Assembly (NCBI GenBank): GCA_945865545.1
Contig: CAMBEQ010000008.1
Coordinates: 1-64,000, forward strand
Origin: Sediminibacterium ginsengisoli
GTDB taxonomy: Bacteria > Bacteroidota > Bacteroidia > Chitinophagales > Chitinophagaceae
Direction: 5' to 3'
DNA length: 64,000 bases
In this document: in pieces, positions 17,059 to 25,113 of the stretch
How the letters are laid out: each line of letters starts with the position of its first letter
How positions within the stretch are numbered: position 1 is the first letter of the stretch
Notes under the pieces: generated by a model
What the model was told of the DNA's origin: nothing
The model's database searches: none
Seen by the model: only the letters and a program-made list of their open reading frames with translations
Translations under genes and position numbers: made by a program

Positions 17059-17092
17059 TAAAATCCCTCCCGAAAATTCGGGAGGGATTTTA
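17059..17092. terminator. Rho-independent terminator after aconitase
   Basis: A perfect 16-bp inverted repeat (TAAAATCCCTCCCGAA and its complement, 2-nt loop) 57 nt downstream of the aconitase stop on the minus strand. It is the strongest hairpin of the region and separates aconitase from the oxidoreductase gene. Confidence 0.85.
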
Positions 17093-17148
17093 AAAATCAT
17101 AACAGTAGTAATTATTAGGCTTTATATTTTATTACAACCTATTAATTA

Positions 17149-19416
17149 CTAGCTTGCCACTTGTTTTCTGATGATATTTAATGCACCACCTGCTTTAAAC
17201 CACTCAATTTGTTGTTGGTTGTAAGTATGGTTGGCTTTGATGGTATCAACGCTTCCGTCTTTATGCGTTAAAACCAATGTTAATGGTTGACCCGCAGTAA
17301 ATAGGGTTAAGCCATTGATATCAATAGTATCATCTTCTGCAATTTTATCGTAATCTGTTTTATCAGCGAATGTCAATGCCAACATACCTTGTTTTTTCAA
17401 ATTGGTTTCGTGAATACGTGCAAAGGATTTAGTCAATACTACACGTACCCCTAAATGGCGCGGTTCCATAGCAGCATGTTCACGTGAAGATCCTTCTCCA
17501 TAATTCTCATCACCCACTACAATGGTACCAACACCAGCGGCCTTATAAGCTCTTTGGGTATTAGGTACAGTATCGTAATTGCCATTTAATTGACTCTTCA
17601 CATTGTCTGTTTTTTCATTAAAGAAGTTAACAGCGCCAATTAATAAATTGTTAGAGATATTATCTAAATGTCCACGAAATTTTAACCAAGGACCTGCCAT
17701 AGAAATATGATCGGTGGTACATTTGCCTTTTGCCTTAATTAATAATTTCAATGATTTTAAATCGGTTCCTTCCCAGGCTGCAAATGGGTCTAATAATTGT
17801 AAACGCTTAGAACTAGGGTCAACTGCAATGGTTACTTTAGAGCCATCTTCAGCTGGTGCTTGATAGCCTGCATCTTCCACCGCGAAACCTTTAACAGGTA
17901 ATTCATGTCCAGTGGGGGCATCTAATTTAACTTGCTCTCCTTTATCATTAGTAAGGGTGTCTGTTAAAGGATTGAAATTTAAATCCCCTGCAATAGCTAA
18001 AGCAGTAATGAGTTCTGGAGAACCCACAAAAGCAAAAGTATTGGGATTGCCATCGGCACGTTTTGCAAAATTTCTATTGAAAGAATGTACAATGGTATTT
18101 TTTTCTTTTTTCTCTGCACCTACACGTTCCCACATTCCAATACATGGTCCACAAGCATTGGCAAACACTTTGGCTCCAATTTGACTAAATACTTCTAAGA
18201 AGCCATCTCTTTCAATGGTATACCTTACTTGCTCAGAGCCTGGTGTAATTAAGTATTCAGATTTCATAGTTAATCCTTTTTCTGAAACTTGTTTAGCTAA
18301 ACTTACTGCACGACTAATATCTTCATAAGAAGAATTGGTACAACTTCCAATTAAACCCACTTCAATTTTTGTAGGCCATCCGTTAGCGGCAGCAACTTCT
18401 TTCATCTTGGATATCGGCGTAGCTAAGTCCGGAGTGAAAGGGCCATTTAAATGAGGCTCTAAAGTATTCAAATCAATTTCAATGACTTCGTCAAAATATT
18501 TTTCAGGTGCTGCATACACTTCTGGGTCTGCTGTTAAATGCGCTGCTACAGCATCTGCGAGAATAGCTACATCTGCTCTACCGGTAGATTGTAAATAACG
18601 ACTCATGCTTGCATCGTATCCGAAAGTAGAAGTGGTTGCTCCAATTTCGGCACCCATATTACAAATAGTTCCTTTACCGGTACAACTCATACTAGTAGCA
18701 CCTTCTCCAAAATATTCTACAATGGCTCCAGTGCCTCCTTTTACAGTTAAAATACCAGCTACTTTTAGAATAACATCTTTTGGTGCGGTCCATCCATTTA
18801 ATTTACCCGTTAATTTGATACCTATTAGTTTAGGCCATTTTAATTCCCATGGTAAACCGGCCATTACATCACAAGCATCTGCACCACCCACACCAATCGC
18901 AATCATACCTAAACCACCTGCATTCACTGTATGAGAATCGGTTCCTATCATTAAGCCTCCAGGGAATGCATAATTTTCCAACACCACTTGGTGAATGATT
19001 CCTGCGCCTGGCTTCCAAAAGCCCAATCCGTATTTATTGGAAACTGAAGCTAAGAAATCATAAACCTCTTTACTATCTGCAGTGGCCACTTTTAAATCTT
19101 GTTTGGCTTCTACTTTAGCAGAAATCAAATGGTCGCAATGCACTGTACTTGGCACGGCTACTTTGGGACGACCTGCTTGCATAAATTGCAAAAGTGCCAT
19201 TTGAGCAGTGGCATCTTGCATGGCAACACGGTCTGGTCCAAAATCAACATAAGATCCACCTCTTTCAAAGCTTTCTAATTTTTGGTCACTATGTAAATGC
19301 GAGAACAAAATTTTCTCTGATAAACTTAAGGGACGTCCTAATAATTTACGAGCCGCTTCTATTTTTGCTGGCATTTCAGCATATACTTTTTTGATCATTT
19401 CGATATCAAAAGCCAT
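17149..19416 (-). CDS. acn: Aconitate hydratase (mitochondrial-type)
   Basis: 755 aa. Interconverts citrate and isocitrate in the TCA cycle through a [4Fe-4S] cluster. The cluster ligands are visible as [13 protein letters not shown] and, further on, [10 protein letters not shown] (Cys-x2-Cys). Other active-site segments are [27 protein letters not shown] and [22 protein letters not shown] in the swivelling C-terminal domain. Length and sequence resemble mitochondrial aconitase more than the roughly 890-residue AcnA or AcnB of E. coli; this form is usual in Bacteroidota. It appears monocistronic: a TAnnTTTG box lies 30 nt upstream and a strong terminator lies downstream. Confidence 0.97.
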   Translation of the reverse strand: MAFDIEMIKKVYAEMPAKIEAARKLLGRPLSLSEKILFSHLHSDQKLESFERGGSYVDFGPDRVAMQDATAQMALLQFMQAGRPKVAVPSTVHCDHLISAKVEAKQDLKVATADSKEVYDFLASVSNKYGLGFWKPGAGIIHQVVLENYAFPGGLMIGTDSHTVNAGGLGMIAIGVGGADACDVMAGLPWELKWPKLIGIKLTGKLNGWTAPKDVILKVAGILTVKGGTGAIVEYFGEGATSMSCTGKGTICNMGAEIGATTSTFGYDASMSRYLQSTGRADVAILADAVAAHLTADPEVYAAPEKYFDEVIEIDLNTLEPHLNGPFTPDLATPISKMKEVAAANGWPTKIEVGLIGSCTNSSYEDISRAVSLAKQVSEKGLTMKSEYLITPGSEQVRYTIERDGFLEVFSQIGAKVFANACGPCIGMWERVGAEKKEKNTIVHSFNRNFAKRADGNPNTFAFVGSPELITALAIAGDLNFNPLTDTLTNDKGEQVKLDAPTGHELPVKGFAVEDAGYQAPAEDGSKVTIAVDPSSKRLQLLDPFAAWEGTDLKSLKLLIKAKGKCTTDHISMAGPWLKFRGHLDNISNNLLIGAVNFFNEKTDNVKSQLNGNYDTVPNTQRAYKAAGVGTIVVGDENYGEGSSREHAAMEPRHLGVRVVLTKSFARIHETNLKKQGMLALTFADKTDYDKIAEDDTIDINGLTLFTAGQPLTLVLTHKDGSVDTIKANHTYNQQQIEWFKAGGALNIIRKQVAS

Positions 19417-19445
19417 AAGTAAAGATTTTGTTGTTAAAACTGCTG

Positions 19446-19453
19446 CAAAGGTA
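19446..19453 (-). promoter_or_regulatory. -7 promoter box for aconitase
   Basis: Minus-strand TACCTTTG (TAnnTTTG) with a TTTG about 24 nt further upstream as -33 candidate. Predicted 5' UTR about 25 nt. Confidence 0.55.
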
Positions 19454-19509
19454 AGCCAAAATGCTAGCCGGTGTGCTCAAATAATACACTTTATGTCCAC
19501 TTTTTTCAA

Positions 19510-19517
19510 TAAATTTG
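19510..19517 (+). promoter_or_regulatory. -7 promoter box for the PspC-like gene
   Basis: TAAATTTG, identical to the boxes of the his and trp leaders, 22 nt before the ATG at 19540. Predicted 5' UTR about 18 nt. Confidence 0.5.
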
Positions 19518-19539
19518 GTTACGAATTTAAACTACCATC

Positions 19540-19758
19540 ATGCAAAAAATGAGAGAATTCTTAGAATTACATGCTTTTGGCGTTTGCACAGCCATTGGGG
19601 AAAGATTAGGAATAGCCAGTGCTAAAATTAGGCTTTGGTTTATTTATATATCTTTTTTAACCTTTGGTTCTCCTGTAATAATATATATGATTTTGGCTTT
19701 TATTAGAAGTATCAAAAATTATATCCTACTAGCCAAACGAAATCCGCTGAAGTATTAA
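19540..19758 (+). CDS. Small PspC-domain membrane protein
   Basis: 72 aa. Residues about 8-58 match the PspC pattern: FGVCTAIGERLGIASAKIRL, then a hydrophobic helix (FIYISFLTFGSPVIIYMILAFI) and a basic tail. PspC proteins sit in the inner membrane and are linked in other bacteria to envelope-stress responses; in Bacteroidota such short stand-alone versions have no assigned function. A second ATG (residue 4) is possible. A good promoter box lies upstream. No other psp gene is nearby. Confidence 0.75.
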   Translation: MQKMREFLELHAFGVCTAIGERLGIASAKIRLWFIYISFLTFGSPVIIYMILAFIRSIKNYILLAKRNPLKY

Positions 19759-19808
19759 TTGTATTGCTGATTTTATCGCAGTATGTAATTACATACACAT
19801 CGCAGTTT

Positions 19809-20633
19809 CTACGAAACTGCTCTTCTTAATCGAACTAATTTTTCTAATAAAGGCGCTAGCTTTTCCAGTGAGAGCATGTTAGCTCCATCACTTTTTGCTT
19901 GTGCGGGATGGGGATGAGTTTCTATAAATAAACCATCCGCTCCAGTGGCAATAGCCGCTTTAGCAATAGTCTCTATTAATTGAGGATTTCCTCCAGTAAT
20001 ACCACTTATTTGATTGGGTTGTTGTAAGGAATGTGTACAGTCCATGATCACAGGTACTTTATTTTCTTGCATGGCAGGGATATTTCTATAATCCACTACT
20101 AAATCTTGGTAGCCAAAAGTATTTCCTCTTTCGGTTAACATTATTTTTTCATTTCCAGCCAATCTTATTTTATCAACTGCAAATTTCATAGAAGCGCCAC
20201 TTAAAAATTGTCCCTTTTTTACATTGACTATTTTTTGAGTAGCAGCGGCTGCTAAAAGCAAATCAGTTTGTCTACATAGGAATGCAGGAATTTGTAAAAT
20301 GTCTATAAATTTTGCTGCAATCGCTGCTTCATCATGTGCATGAATATCGGAAGTAGTGGGTACCTTATAATGTGCTCCTACTTTTTTTATAAGTTCCATA
20401 CCTGTATCATCTCCAATGCCCGTAAAAGAGCTGGCGCTGGTTCGATTGGCTTTTCTATAGCTAGCTTTAAATATATAAGCGACACCTAAATTTTTACATA
20501 GGGTAGACACTTTATCACCAATCTCCATCACTAATTCTTCATTCTCCACCACGCAAGGGCCTGCGATTAAAAAAAAGTTATTAGGGTCGTAAGATTGTGC
20601 CTTGCATAAATCTTGTAAATAAGAAGGAATCAT
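19809..20633 (-). CDS. kdsA: 3-deoxy-8-phosphooctulonate synthase (KDO 8-phosphate synthase)
   Basis: 274 aa TIM-barrel enzyme that joins phosphoenolpyruvate and arabinose 5-phosphate to give KDO 8-phosphate for the lipopolysaccharide core. Landmarks are FFLIAGPCVVENEELV, FKASYRKANRTSASSFTGIG, LTERGNTFGYQDLVVDYRN and PVIMDCTHSLQQPN. The segment VIMDCTHS carries the Cys-type position seen here as DCTH rather than DATH; in this family that pattern accompanies variation in metal dependence, but I cannot assign the class firmly. It indicates a Gram-negative envelope with LPS. It looks monocistronic, with its own promoter box. Confidence 0.96.
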   Translation of the reverse strand: MIPSYLQDLCKAQSYDPNNFFLIAGPCVVENEELVMEIGDKVSTLCKNLGVAYIFKASYRKANRTSASSFTGIGDDTGMELIKKVGAHYKVPTTSDIHAHDEAAIAAKFIDILQIPAFLCRQTDLLLAAAATQKIVNVKKGQFLSGASMKFAVDKIRLAGNEKIMLTERGNTFGYQDLVVDYRNIPAMQENKVPVIMDCTHSLQQPNQISGITGGNPQLIETIAKAAIATGADGLFIETHPHPAQAKSDGANMLSLEKLAPLLEKLVRLRRAVS

Positions 20634-20653
20634 TTGCTTAAAATTTTCAAATA

Positions 20654-20661
20654 CAAAGGTA
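20654..20661 (-). promoter_or_regulatory. -7 promoter box for kdsA
   Basis: Minus-strand TACCTTTG, identical to the aconitase box. Predicted 5' UTR about 16 nt. Confidence 0.5.
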
Positions 20662-20676
20662 AATCATTGTTATCCA

Positions 20677-21432
20677 TTAAAAACGAATACCTACAGTAAG
20701 TCCTAGGCCTCTGAATCCTGCCCAAGGGCCAGTCATATCAGCATTTACACCATTTGCATTTACAGTGGATTTCAATTTTATTGGATCAATTTTTGTTTTA
20801 TCTAATACACTTTGTAAGGCAGATTGTGCTTCTGGGACTAATGTAACGGCTGAATTAAATTTCAATACCCCAGTGGCAGTACCATAACTACCACCGGCAA
20901 TCCATAAATCTAAAACCACTTTTGTAAAAATTTGGTATTGAACACCAAAATAAGCACCCAAGGCATTGGATTTAATGCTTCCATCTAATTGTGCTTTTGC
21001 ATTTTGCTCAGGAACAGCGAATCCTTTAATAGGAGCAGGAGTAAATTTATAGTTAACAGGGACAGATAAGTCAAAGTTGGACATTCTATAGTAAGGTGCA
21101 ATATAAAATCCAGACATTTTTTGCAAGCCTAAGTAGAATCTTGTTTCAATGGTAGTGGCGGTATTACCAATTTTAAAATCATCTAAATTAATGTCTGAAT
21201 TTTTTATATAACTACTAATAGTTGATTTAAAAGGAAGGTTGGACTTGGGCATGGAACGATAACTTACAGAAACAGACATGAAACGATTTAAACTTCTTTC
21301 ATAAGTTAAATTGTAATTGTTTATAATATTGGAGGAGAGGTTTGTTTTAATTATGTTTTTTCCACCAATAAGGCTTTGAGTAGATCCATTTATGGAAACT
21401 AAGACCAGTAAAAAAAATAAGATTCTTTTCAT
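20677..21432 (-). CDS. DUF3575-like outer-membrane beta-barrel protein
   Basis: 251 aa with a signal peptide (MKRILFFLLVLVSINGSTQS). The opening IIKTNLSSNIINNYNLTYER followed by FMSVSVSYR is the pattern of DUF3575 proteins, small Bacteroidota barrels whose strands include TTIETRFYLGLQK and SGFYIAPYYR. It ends in LGLTVGIRF, a barrel-type C-terminus. Function unknown. It lies 41 nt after the Rrf2 regulator gene on the same strand and may be in its transcript. Confidence 0.75.
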   Translation of the reverse strand: MKRILFFLLVLVSINGSTQSLIGGKNIIKTNLSSNIINNYNLTYERSLNRFMSVSVSYRSMPKSNLPFKSTISSYIKNSDINLDDFKIGNTATTIETRFYLGLQKMSGFYIAPYYRMSNFDLSVPVNYKFTPAPIKGFAVPEQNAKAQLDGSIKSNALGAYFGVQYQIFTKVVLDLWIAGGSYGTATGVLKFNSAVTLVPEAQSALQSVLDKTKIDPIKLKSTVNANGVNADMTGPWAGFRGLGLTVGIRF

Positions 21433-21473
21433 AAAATGTAGATTTTAAAATTTAATAGGTGTTTTATTTTTAA

Positions 21474-21887
21474 TTATTTTTTGAAAAATAAGTCTGCAAC
21501 GGTTCTTTTGTCTAAAATAGCTAAGGTATTGTCTCTTACTTCAATGAGCACTTTATTGATACTGCATTTTTTTTCGTTGCAATCGGCACATTTTTGATAA
21601 AAGTTTAAACTTACACAAGGCAGCATGGCTATGGGGCCTTCAATAATTCTAAAAATGCCCGATAGTTTTATTTTTTCAGGAGGAATAGCGAATAAATACC
21701 CTCCATGTTTTCCTTTTTTACTATCTAAAAAACCTGCTTTTTTAAGTTCTAATAAAATATTTTCAAGAAATTTGATAGGGATATTTTTTTTGGTAGCAAT
21801 TTCTGCAATTAGAATAGGGGTGGAGGCTTTATGCTCTACCATATAGGCAAGTGCTTGCAGTGCATATTGTGTTTTTTTTGATAACAT
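21474..21887 (-). CDS. Rrf2 family transcriptional regulator with cysteine cluster
   Basis: 137 aa. The N-terminal winged helix (LSKKTQYALQALAYMVEH, IPIKFLENILLELKKAGFLDSKKGKHGGYLFA) is typical of Rrf2. Residues 91-108 carry four cysteines (C91, C100, C103, C108) in PCVSLNFYQKCADCNEKKC, similar in placement to the Fe-S ligands of IscR and relatives, so it may sense iron-sulfur status, redox or NO. Targets cannot be read. A 12-bp palindrome directly before the ATG could be an autoregulatory operator. It lies behind dapB on the same strand. Confidence 0.9.
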   Translation of the reverse strand: MLSKKTQYALQALAYMVEHKASTPILIAEIATKKNIPIKFLENILLELKKAGFLDSKKGKHGGYLFAIPPEKIKLSGIFRIIEGPIAMLPCVSLNFYQKCADCNEKKCSINKVLIEVRDNTLAILDKRTVADLFFKK

Positions 21888-21891
21888 ATAT

Positions 21892-21903
21892 ATAGTAGAC
21901 TAT
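21892..21903. promoter_or_regulatory. Palindrome upstream of the Rrf2 gene (possible operator)
   Basis: ATAGTAGACTAT is a perfect two-arm palindrome (ATAGT-AG-ACTAT) 5-16 nt before the Rrf2 start codon. The position suits an autoregulatory site; short palindromes also arise by chance in AT-rich DNA. Confidence 0.3.
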
Positions 21904-21924
21904 TGTATCAATTACATTTATTAT

Positions 21925-22641
21925 CTAAAGTCCTAAAACTTGTTTCATGGTAAAGATACCCCTTTTTTTATTGGCAAATTCTGCTGCTAAAACAGCACCG
22001 GAAGCAAAACCCTTTCTTGTATGGGCTGTATGAATAATATCAATTCGGTCAATGTCGGATTCATAACTTACTGTATGTGTTCCTGGCGCAGGATCAATTC
22101 TTTCTGAATGAATTATTAAATCGGATGGGGTGGCGGAGGCCGCATTCACCCATTGATGCTTTCTGCCTATTTTCTCTAATATTTGTTCTGCTAAACTTAT
22201 TGCTGTTCCGCTAGGGGCATCTTTCTTTTCGGTATGGTGCAATTCGGTCATAGAAACATCATAGTTATTATAGGGCTCCATTATTTGTGCAAGTTGTTTG
22301 TTTAATTCGAAAAACAAATTAACTCCAATACTATAATTACTAGAGTAAACCACACATCCTTGATGTTGATTGCAAAGTGCAGTAATGGCATCCCATTTTT
22401 CTAACCATCCTGTTGATCCACTAATCACTGGAACATTCCATTCAATGCATTTTGAAATATTTTCAAATGCGCTATGTGGCCCTGTAAATTCAATGGCTAC
22501 TTCTGCTTTTTGTAAATTATGTTTTGTGAATTCATTGGCATTGTTGAGGTCTATTTTTAGGACTATTTCGTGTCCTTTTATCAAGGCCATCTCTTCAATG
22601 GCCTTTCCCATTTTACCGTAACCAATTAGCGCAATTTTCAT
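21925..22641 (-). CDS. dapB: 4-hydroxy-tetrahydrodipicolinate reductase
   Basis: 238 aa. Reduces 4-hydroxy-tetrahydrodipicolinate with NAD(P)H in the diaminopimelate/lysine pathway. The nucleotide-binding loop GYGKMGKAIEEMA opens the protein, and the active-site signature ELHHTEKKDAPSGTA carries the catalytic His pair and Lys. ISGSTGW and NYSIGVNLFFEL are also family landmarks. The protein is somewhat short but typical of Bacteroidota. It is the fourth gene of the parA-parB-DUF5683-dapB run; the grouping is a conserved neighbourhood in this phylum rather than a pathway operon. Confidence 0.95.
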   Translation of the reverse strand: MKIALIGYGKMGKAIEEMALIKGHEIVLKIDLNNANEFTKHNLQKAEVAIEFTGPHSAFENISKCIEWNVPVISGSTGWLEKWDAITALCNQHQGCVVYSSNYSIGVNLFFELNKQLAQIMEPYNNYDVSMTELHHTEKKDAPSGTAISLAEQILEKIGRKHQWVNAASATPSDLIIHSERIDPAPGTHTVSYESDIDRIDIIHTAHTRKGFASGAVLAAEFANKKRGIFTMKQVLGL

Positions 22642-22654
22642 ACTTTAAATTTAG

Positions 22655-23227
22655 TTATTTGGCATGACTGCCTTTAAAATTAATTTGCAAAGATAAGCCA
22701 GATTGTTGTTGGCTAGGCTGTATAAATGGGATAATCCTTAAGGATAAATTATTATTAACATCAAATTCTTTCAAATGGCCAGAAACCGTTGCGTCTATAA
22801 CATTTACTCCCCAAGCCAGTATAAACCACATGATGGAGTAGTCTCGGTCTCTTCTAAATATATTTCTGTAACTCTGAATGGAACCCAAACTTAATTTAGC
22901 TAATCTAGGATCTATTTTAGCAATATCAGAAGGGTCGCCATTGGCCTCTTTAAATTTTGCTTCATATCCAAATTTTGTTCTTTGGTACCAATCGTTATTG
23001 TATACAAAAGCGTATGCAGGAATAGACAATACGCCATACACCAAAGGAATTTTCCAATATTGTTTGTTGTAGGCTTGACCCCATCCTGGAATCAATGCCG
23101 ATCTTTTAGTAGCTCTACTTGGAATATGATGAAGTAGGGTATCTGCATTTTTAATATAAGCTGAATCTTGACTCCAGGCAGTTTGCTGAAAAATTAAAAT
23201 CAGCATAAAAAATAATAATTGCCTCAT
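22655..23227 (-). CDS. DUF5683 domain-containing protein
   Basis: 190 aa with an N-terminal signal or anchor (MRQLLFFMLILIFQQTAWSQ). The central part has the DUF5683 pattern: RSALIPGWGQAYNKQYWKIPLVYG, SIPAYAFVYNNDWYQR and FRRDRDYSIMWFILAWGVNVIDATV, with two probable membrane helices. Function is not established; the gene is characteristically found between parB and dapB in Bacteroidota, as here. Close spacing on both sides supports one operon. Confidence 0.88.
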   Translation of the reverse strand: MRQLLFFMLILIFQQTAWSQDSAYIKNADTLLHHIPSRATKRSALIPGWGQAYNKQYWKIPLVYGVLSIPAYAFVYNNDWYQRTKFGYEAKFKEANGDPSDIAKIDPRLAKLSLGSIQSYRNIFRRDRDYSIMWFILAWGVNVIDATVSGHLKEFDVNNNLSLRIIPFIQPSQQQSGLSLQINFKGSHAK

Positions 23228-23259
23228 CCTGTAAATTCCTTTATGATAAAAAATGCTAA

Positions 23260-24198
23260 TTAGCTAATGCTTAATTGCATAGCTTCTAATATTTTATTTA
23301 AACCATTTAAATCCGAGTATTCAATGGTTATTTTACCACTGCCATTTTTTTGGTGTTGCAAAATAACTTTAGTAGAAAGATGACTTGTTAATTTATCTTC
23401 TAATTTTTTATATACTGGAGAAAGTTGATTTTTATTGGTAGCGGTAGCAGATGGGAAAGCGTTATTCTTTCCTGCCTGGTTCATTTTTCTAATTAATTCC
23501 TCTGTTTGACGAACGGTTAAGCCTTTCTCAATTATTTCTTTAAATAGAAACAATTGCTTGTCTATTTCTTTACCAATTAACATCTTGGCTAAGCTCACGC
23601 TTAAGCTTCCATTGCGAAGCGCTGCTTGAATATTGGGAGGAAGTTCTAATAATCTAATATAGTTGGAAATGGTTGATCTATCCTTACCCATACGTTCCGC
23701 CACTTTTTCCTGGGTATAATTTAAATCCTCCATCATGCGCTGATAACTTAACGCTATTTCTATTTCATTTAAATCTTCTCTTTGTAAATTTTCAAGTAAG
23801 GCCAACTCTAATAATTCTTGGTCATTACCCATGCGCACATATGCGGGCAAGTCGGTTAAGCCAGCTATTTTAGCTGCTCTAAAACGACGCTCGCCTGCAA
23901 TTAACTGAAACTTACCATTGGTTAGCTGAGCCACTGTAATAGGCTGAATTAAATCATGTATCTGAATAGAATTGGCTAATTCTCTCAAGGTTTTTTCGTC
24001 AAAATCTTTTCTTGGATTTTTGGGATTGACTACAATATCCTGTAAGGCTATACGATTGCTTGCTACTGCTTTCTCCTTTATTGCAGCAGGTACATTGGAA
24101 TGATTGGTAGCCGGATTTTTGTAATCCGTATCAATACTTTGCAATAGGGAGCGAAGTCCTTTGCCAATGAGATCTTTATTGGGTGTACTCTTGCTCAT
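23260..24198 (-). CDS. parB: Chromosome partitioning protein ParB
   Basis: 312 aa. Contains the ParB/Spo0J N-terminal CTPase domain with the signature LIAGERRFRAAKIAGL, the upstream IVVNPKNPRKDFDEKTLRELANSI, and a helix-turn-helix segment (YTQEKVAERMGKDRSTISNYIRLLELP) for parS binding. The C-terminal dimerisation part follows a linker. It partners ParA encoded 2 nt upstream. I did not find a site close to the classical parS consensus in the window, so the centromere must lie elsewhere or differ. Confidence 0.96.
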   Translation of the reverse strand: MSKSTPNKDLIGKGLRSLLQSIDTDYKNPATNHSNVPAAIKEKAVASNRIALQDIVVNPKNPRKDFDEKTLRELANSIQIHDLIQPITVAQLTNGKFQLIAGERRFRAAKIAGLTDLPAYVRMGNDQELLELALLENLQREDLNEIEIALSYQRMMEDLNYTQEKVAERMGKDRSTISNYIRLLELPPNIQAALRNGSLSVSLAKMLIGKEIDKQLFLFKEIIEKGLTVRQTEELIRKMNQAGKNNAFPSATATNKNQLSPVYKKLEDKLTSHLSTKVILQHQKNGSGKITIEYSDLNGLNKILEAMQLSIS

Positions 24199-24200
24199 AG

Positions 24201-25001
24201 TTAATCAATTATACGCTCGGCATTACTCATATTGGTCATGCCATTTTTTTGTAAAATTTCTTTTGCTAAATTTAAATAGTTCACGGTGCCTTTACTATCG
24301 GCATCATATAAGATAACCGGTTTGCCAACACTTGGGGCTTCGCTTAATCTTGTATTTCTATGAATAATCGTTGAAAAAACCATTTCATCAAAATGCTTTC
24401 TTACTTCACTCACTACTTGATTGCTTAAGCGAAGTCTTCCATCGTACATGGTCATCAATATCCCTTCAATTTGCAAATTAGGGTTCAATCGGCTTTGTAC
24501 TATTTTAATGGTATTTAATAATTTTCCTAATCCTTCTAAAGCGAAAAATTCACATTGAACTGGAACAATTACGCTGTCGGAAGCTACTAATGCATTAACC
24601 GTAATTAAACCTAAAGAGGGCAAACAATCTATGATAATAAAATCATATTGATCTTTAATGGGGATCAACAATTCTTTTAAAACATTTTCTCTATTGGGCA
24701 AATTCACCAATTCTATTTCCGCCCCCACTAAATCGATATGCGAAGGGATTACATCTAGGTGAGGAATTTCAGATTTTAAGATGATATCAGCCAAGGGTGT
24801 TTGATTGATCATTCCGTCATATAAACTAGTCGTAATATTATGTAAATCAAATCCTATCCCTGTTGTACTATTGGCTTGGGGATCGGCGTCAATGAGCAAG
24901 GTTTTAAATTCTAAAACAGCCAAACTTGCCGCTATATTGATAGCGGAAGTGGTTTTACCAACACCCCCTTTTTGATTCGCTATTCCTATAATTCTTGCCA
25001 T
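24201..25001 (-). CDS. parA: Chromosome partitioning ATPase ParA (Soj)
   Basis: 266 aa from the ATG at 25001 (MARIIGIANQKGGVGKTT). The deviant Walker A motif KGGVGKTT, LLIDADPQANST (Walker A prime region) and FIIIDCLPSLGLIT (Walker B) define a chromosomal Soj-type ParA. It binds DNA non-specifically in the ATP form and drives origin segregation together with ParB. The tracked ORF begins 9 codons earlier, but a minus-strand TAnnTTTG box at 25026-25033 places the transcript start after that codon, so the shorter start is preferred. First gene of the parA-parB-DUF5683-dapB run. Confidence 0.96.
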   Translation of the reverse strand: MARIIGIANQKGGVGKTTSAINIAASLAVLEFKTLLIDADPQANSTTGIGFDLHNITTSLYDGMINQTPLADIILKSEIPHLDVIPSHIDLVGAEIELVNLPNRENVLKELLIPIKDQYDFIIIDCLPSLGLITVNALVASDSVIVPVQCEFFALEGLGKLLNTIKIVQSRLNPNLQIEGILMTMYDGRLRLSNQVVSEVRKHFDEMVFSTIIHRNTRLSEAPSVGKPVILYDADSKGTVNYLNLAKEILQKNGMTNMSNAERIID

Positions 25002-25025
25002 AAAATGGGTATCCTTAATTTCTGC

Positions 25026-25033
25026 CAAAAATA
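25026..25033 (-). promoter_or_regulatory. -7 promoter box for parA
   Basis: Minus-strand TATTTTTG (TAnnTTTG). The predicted start is about 20 nt before the ATG at 25001 and decides between the two candidate start codons. A TTG lies 15 nt upstream, a little close for a -33. Confidence 0.5.
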
Positions 25034-25063
25034 AGGGATAAATGGTAACAATTTGGGATTAAA

Positions 25064-25097
25064 TTGGCTATTAATGAGGCTTTTGGCCCTAATTTTG
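25064..25097 (+). promoter_or_regulatory. Promoter of the metallophosphoesterase gene
   Basis: TTG at 25064-25066 and TAATTTTG at 25090-25097 with a 23-nt spacer. The predicted 5' UTR is about 12 nt. It diverges from the parA promoter within 40 bp. Confidence 0.55.
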
Positions 25098-25113
25098 CGT
25101 TTTAAATTATTCT

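Noticed and set aside
19781-19796. Perfect 16-bp palindrome GTATGTAATTACATAC, and an 8-bp stem at 19802-19820 overlapping the kdsA end
   Set aside because: They could be terminator or operator elements, but there is no convincing T-run on either strand and the AT-rich context makes chance likely.
23260-25001. Possible parS centromere near parAB
   Set aside because: No sequence close to the classical parS consensus was seen by eye; a pattern search of the whole genome would be needed.
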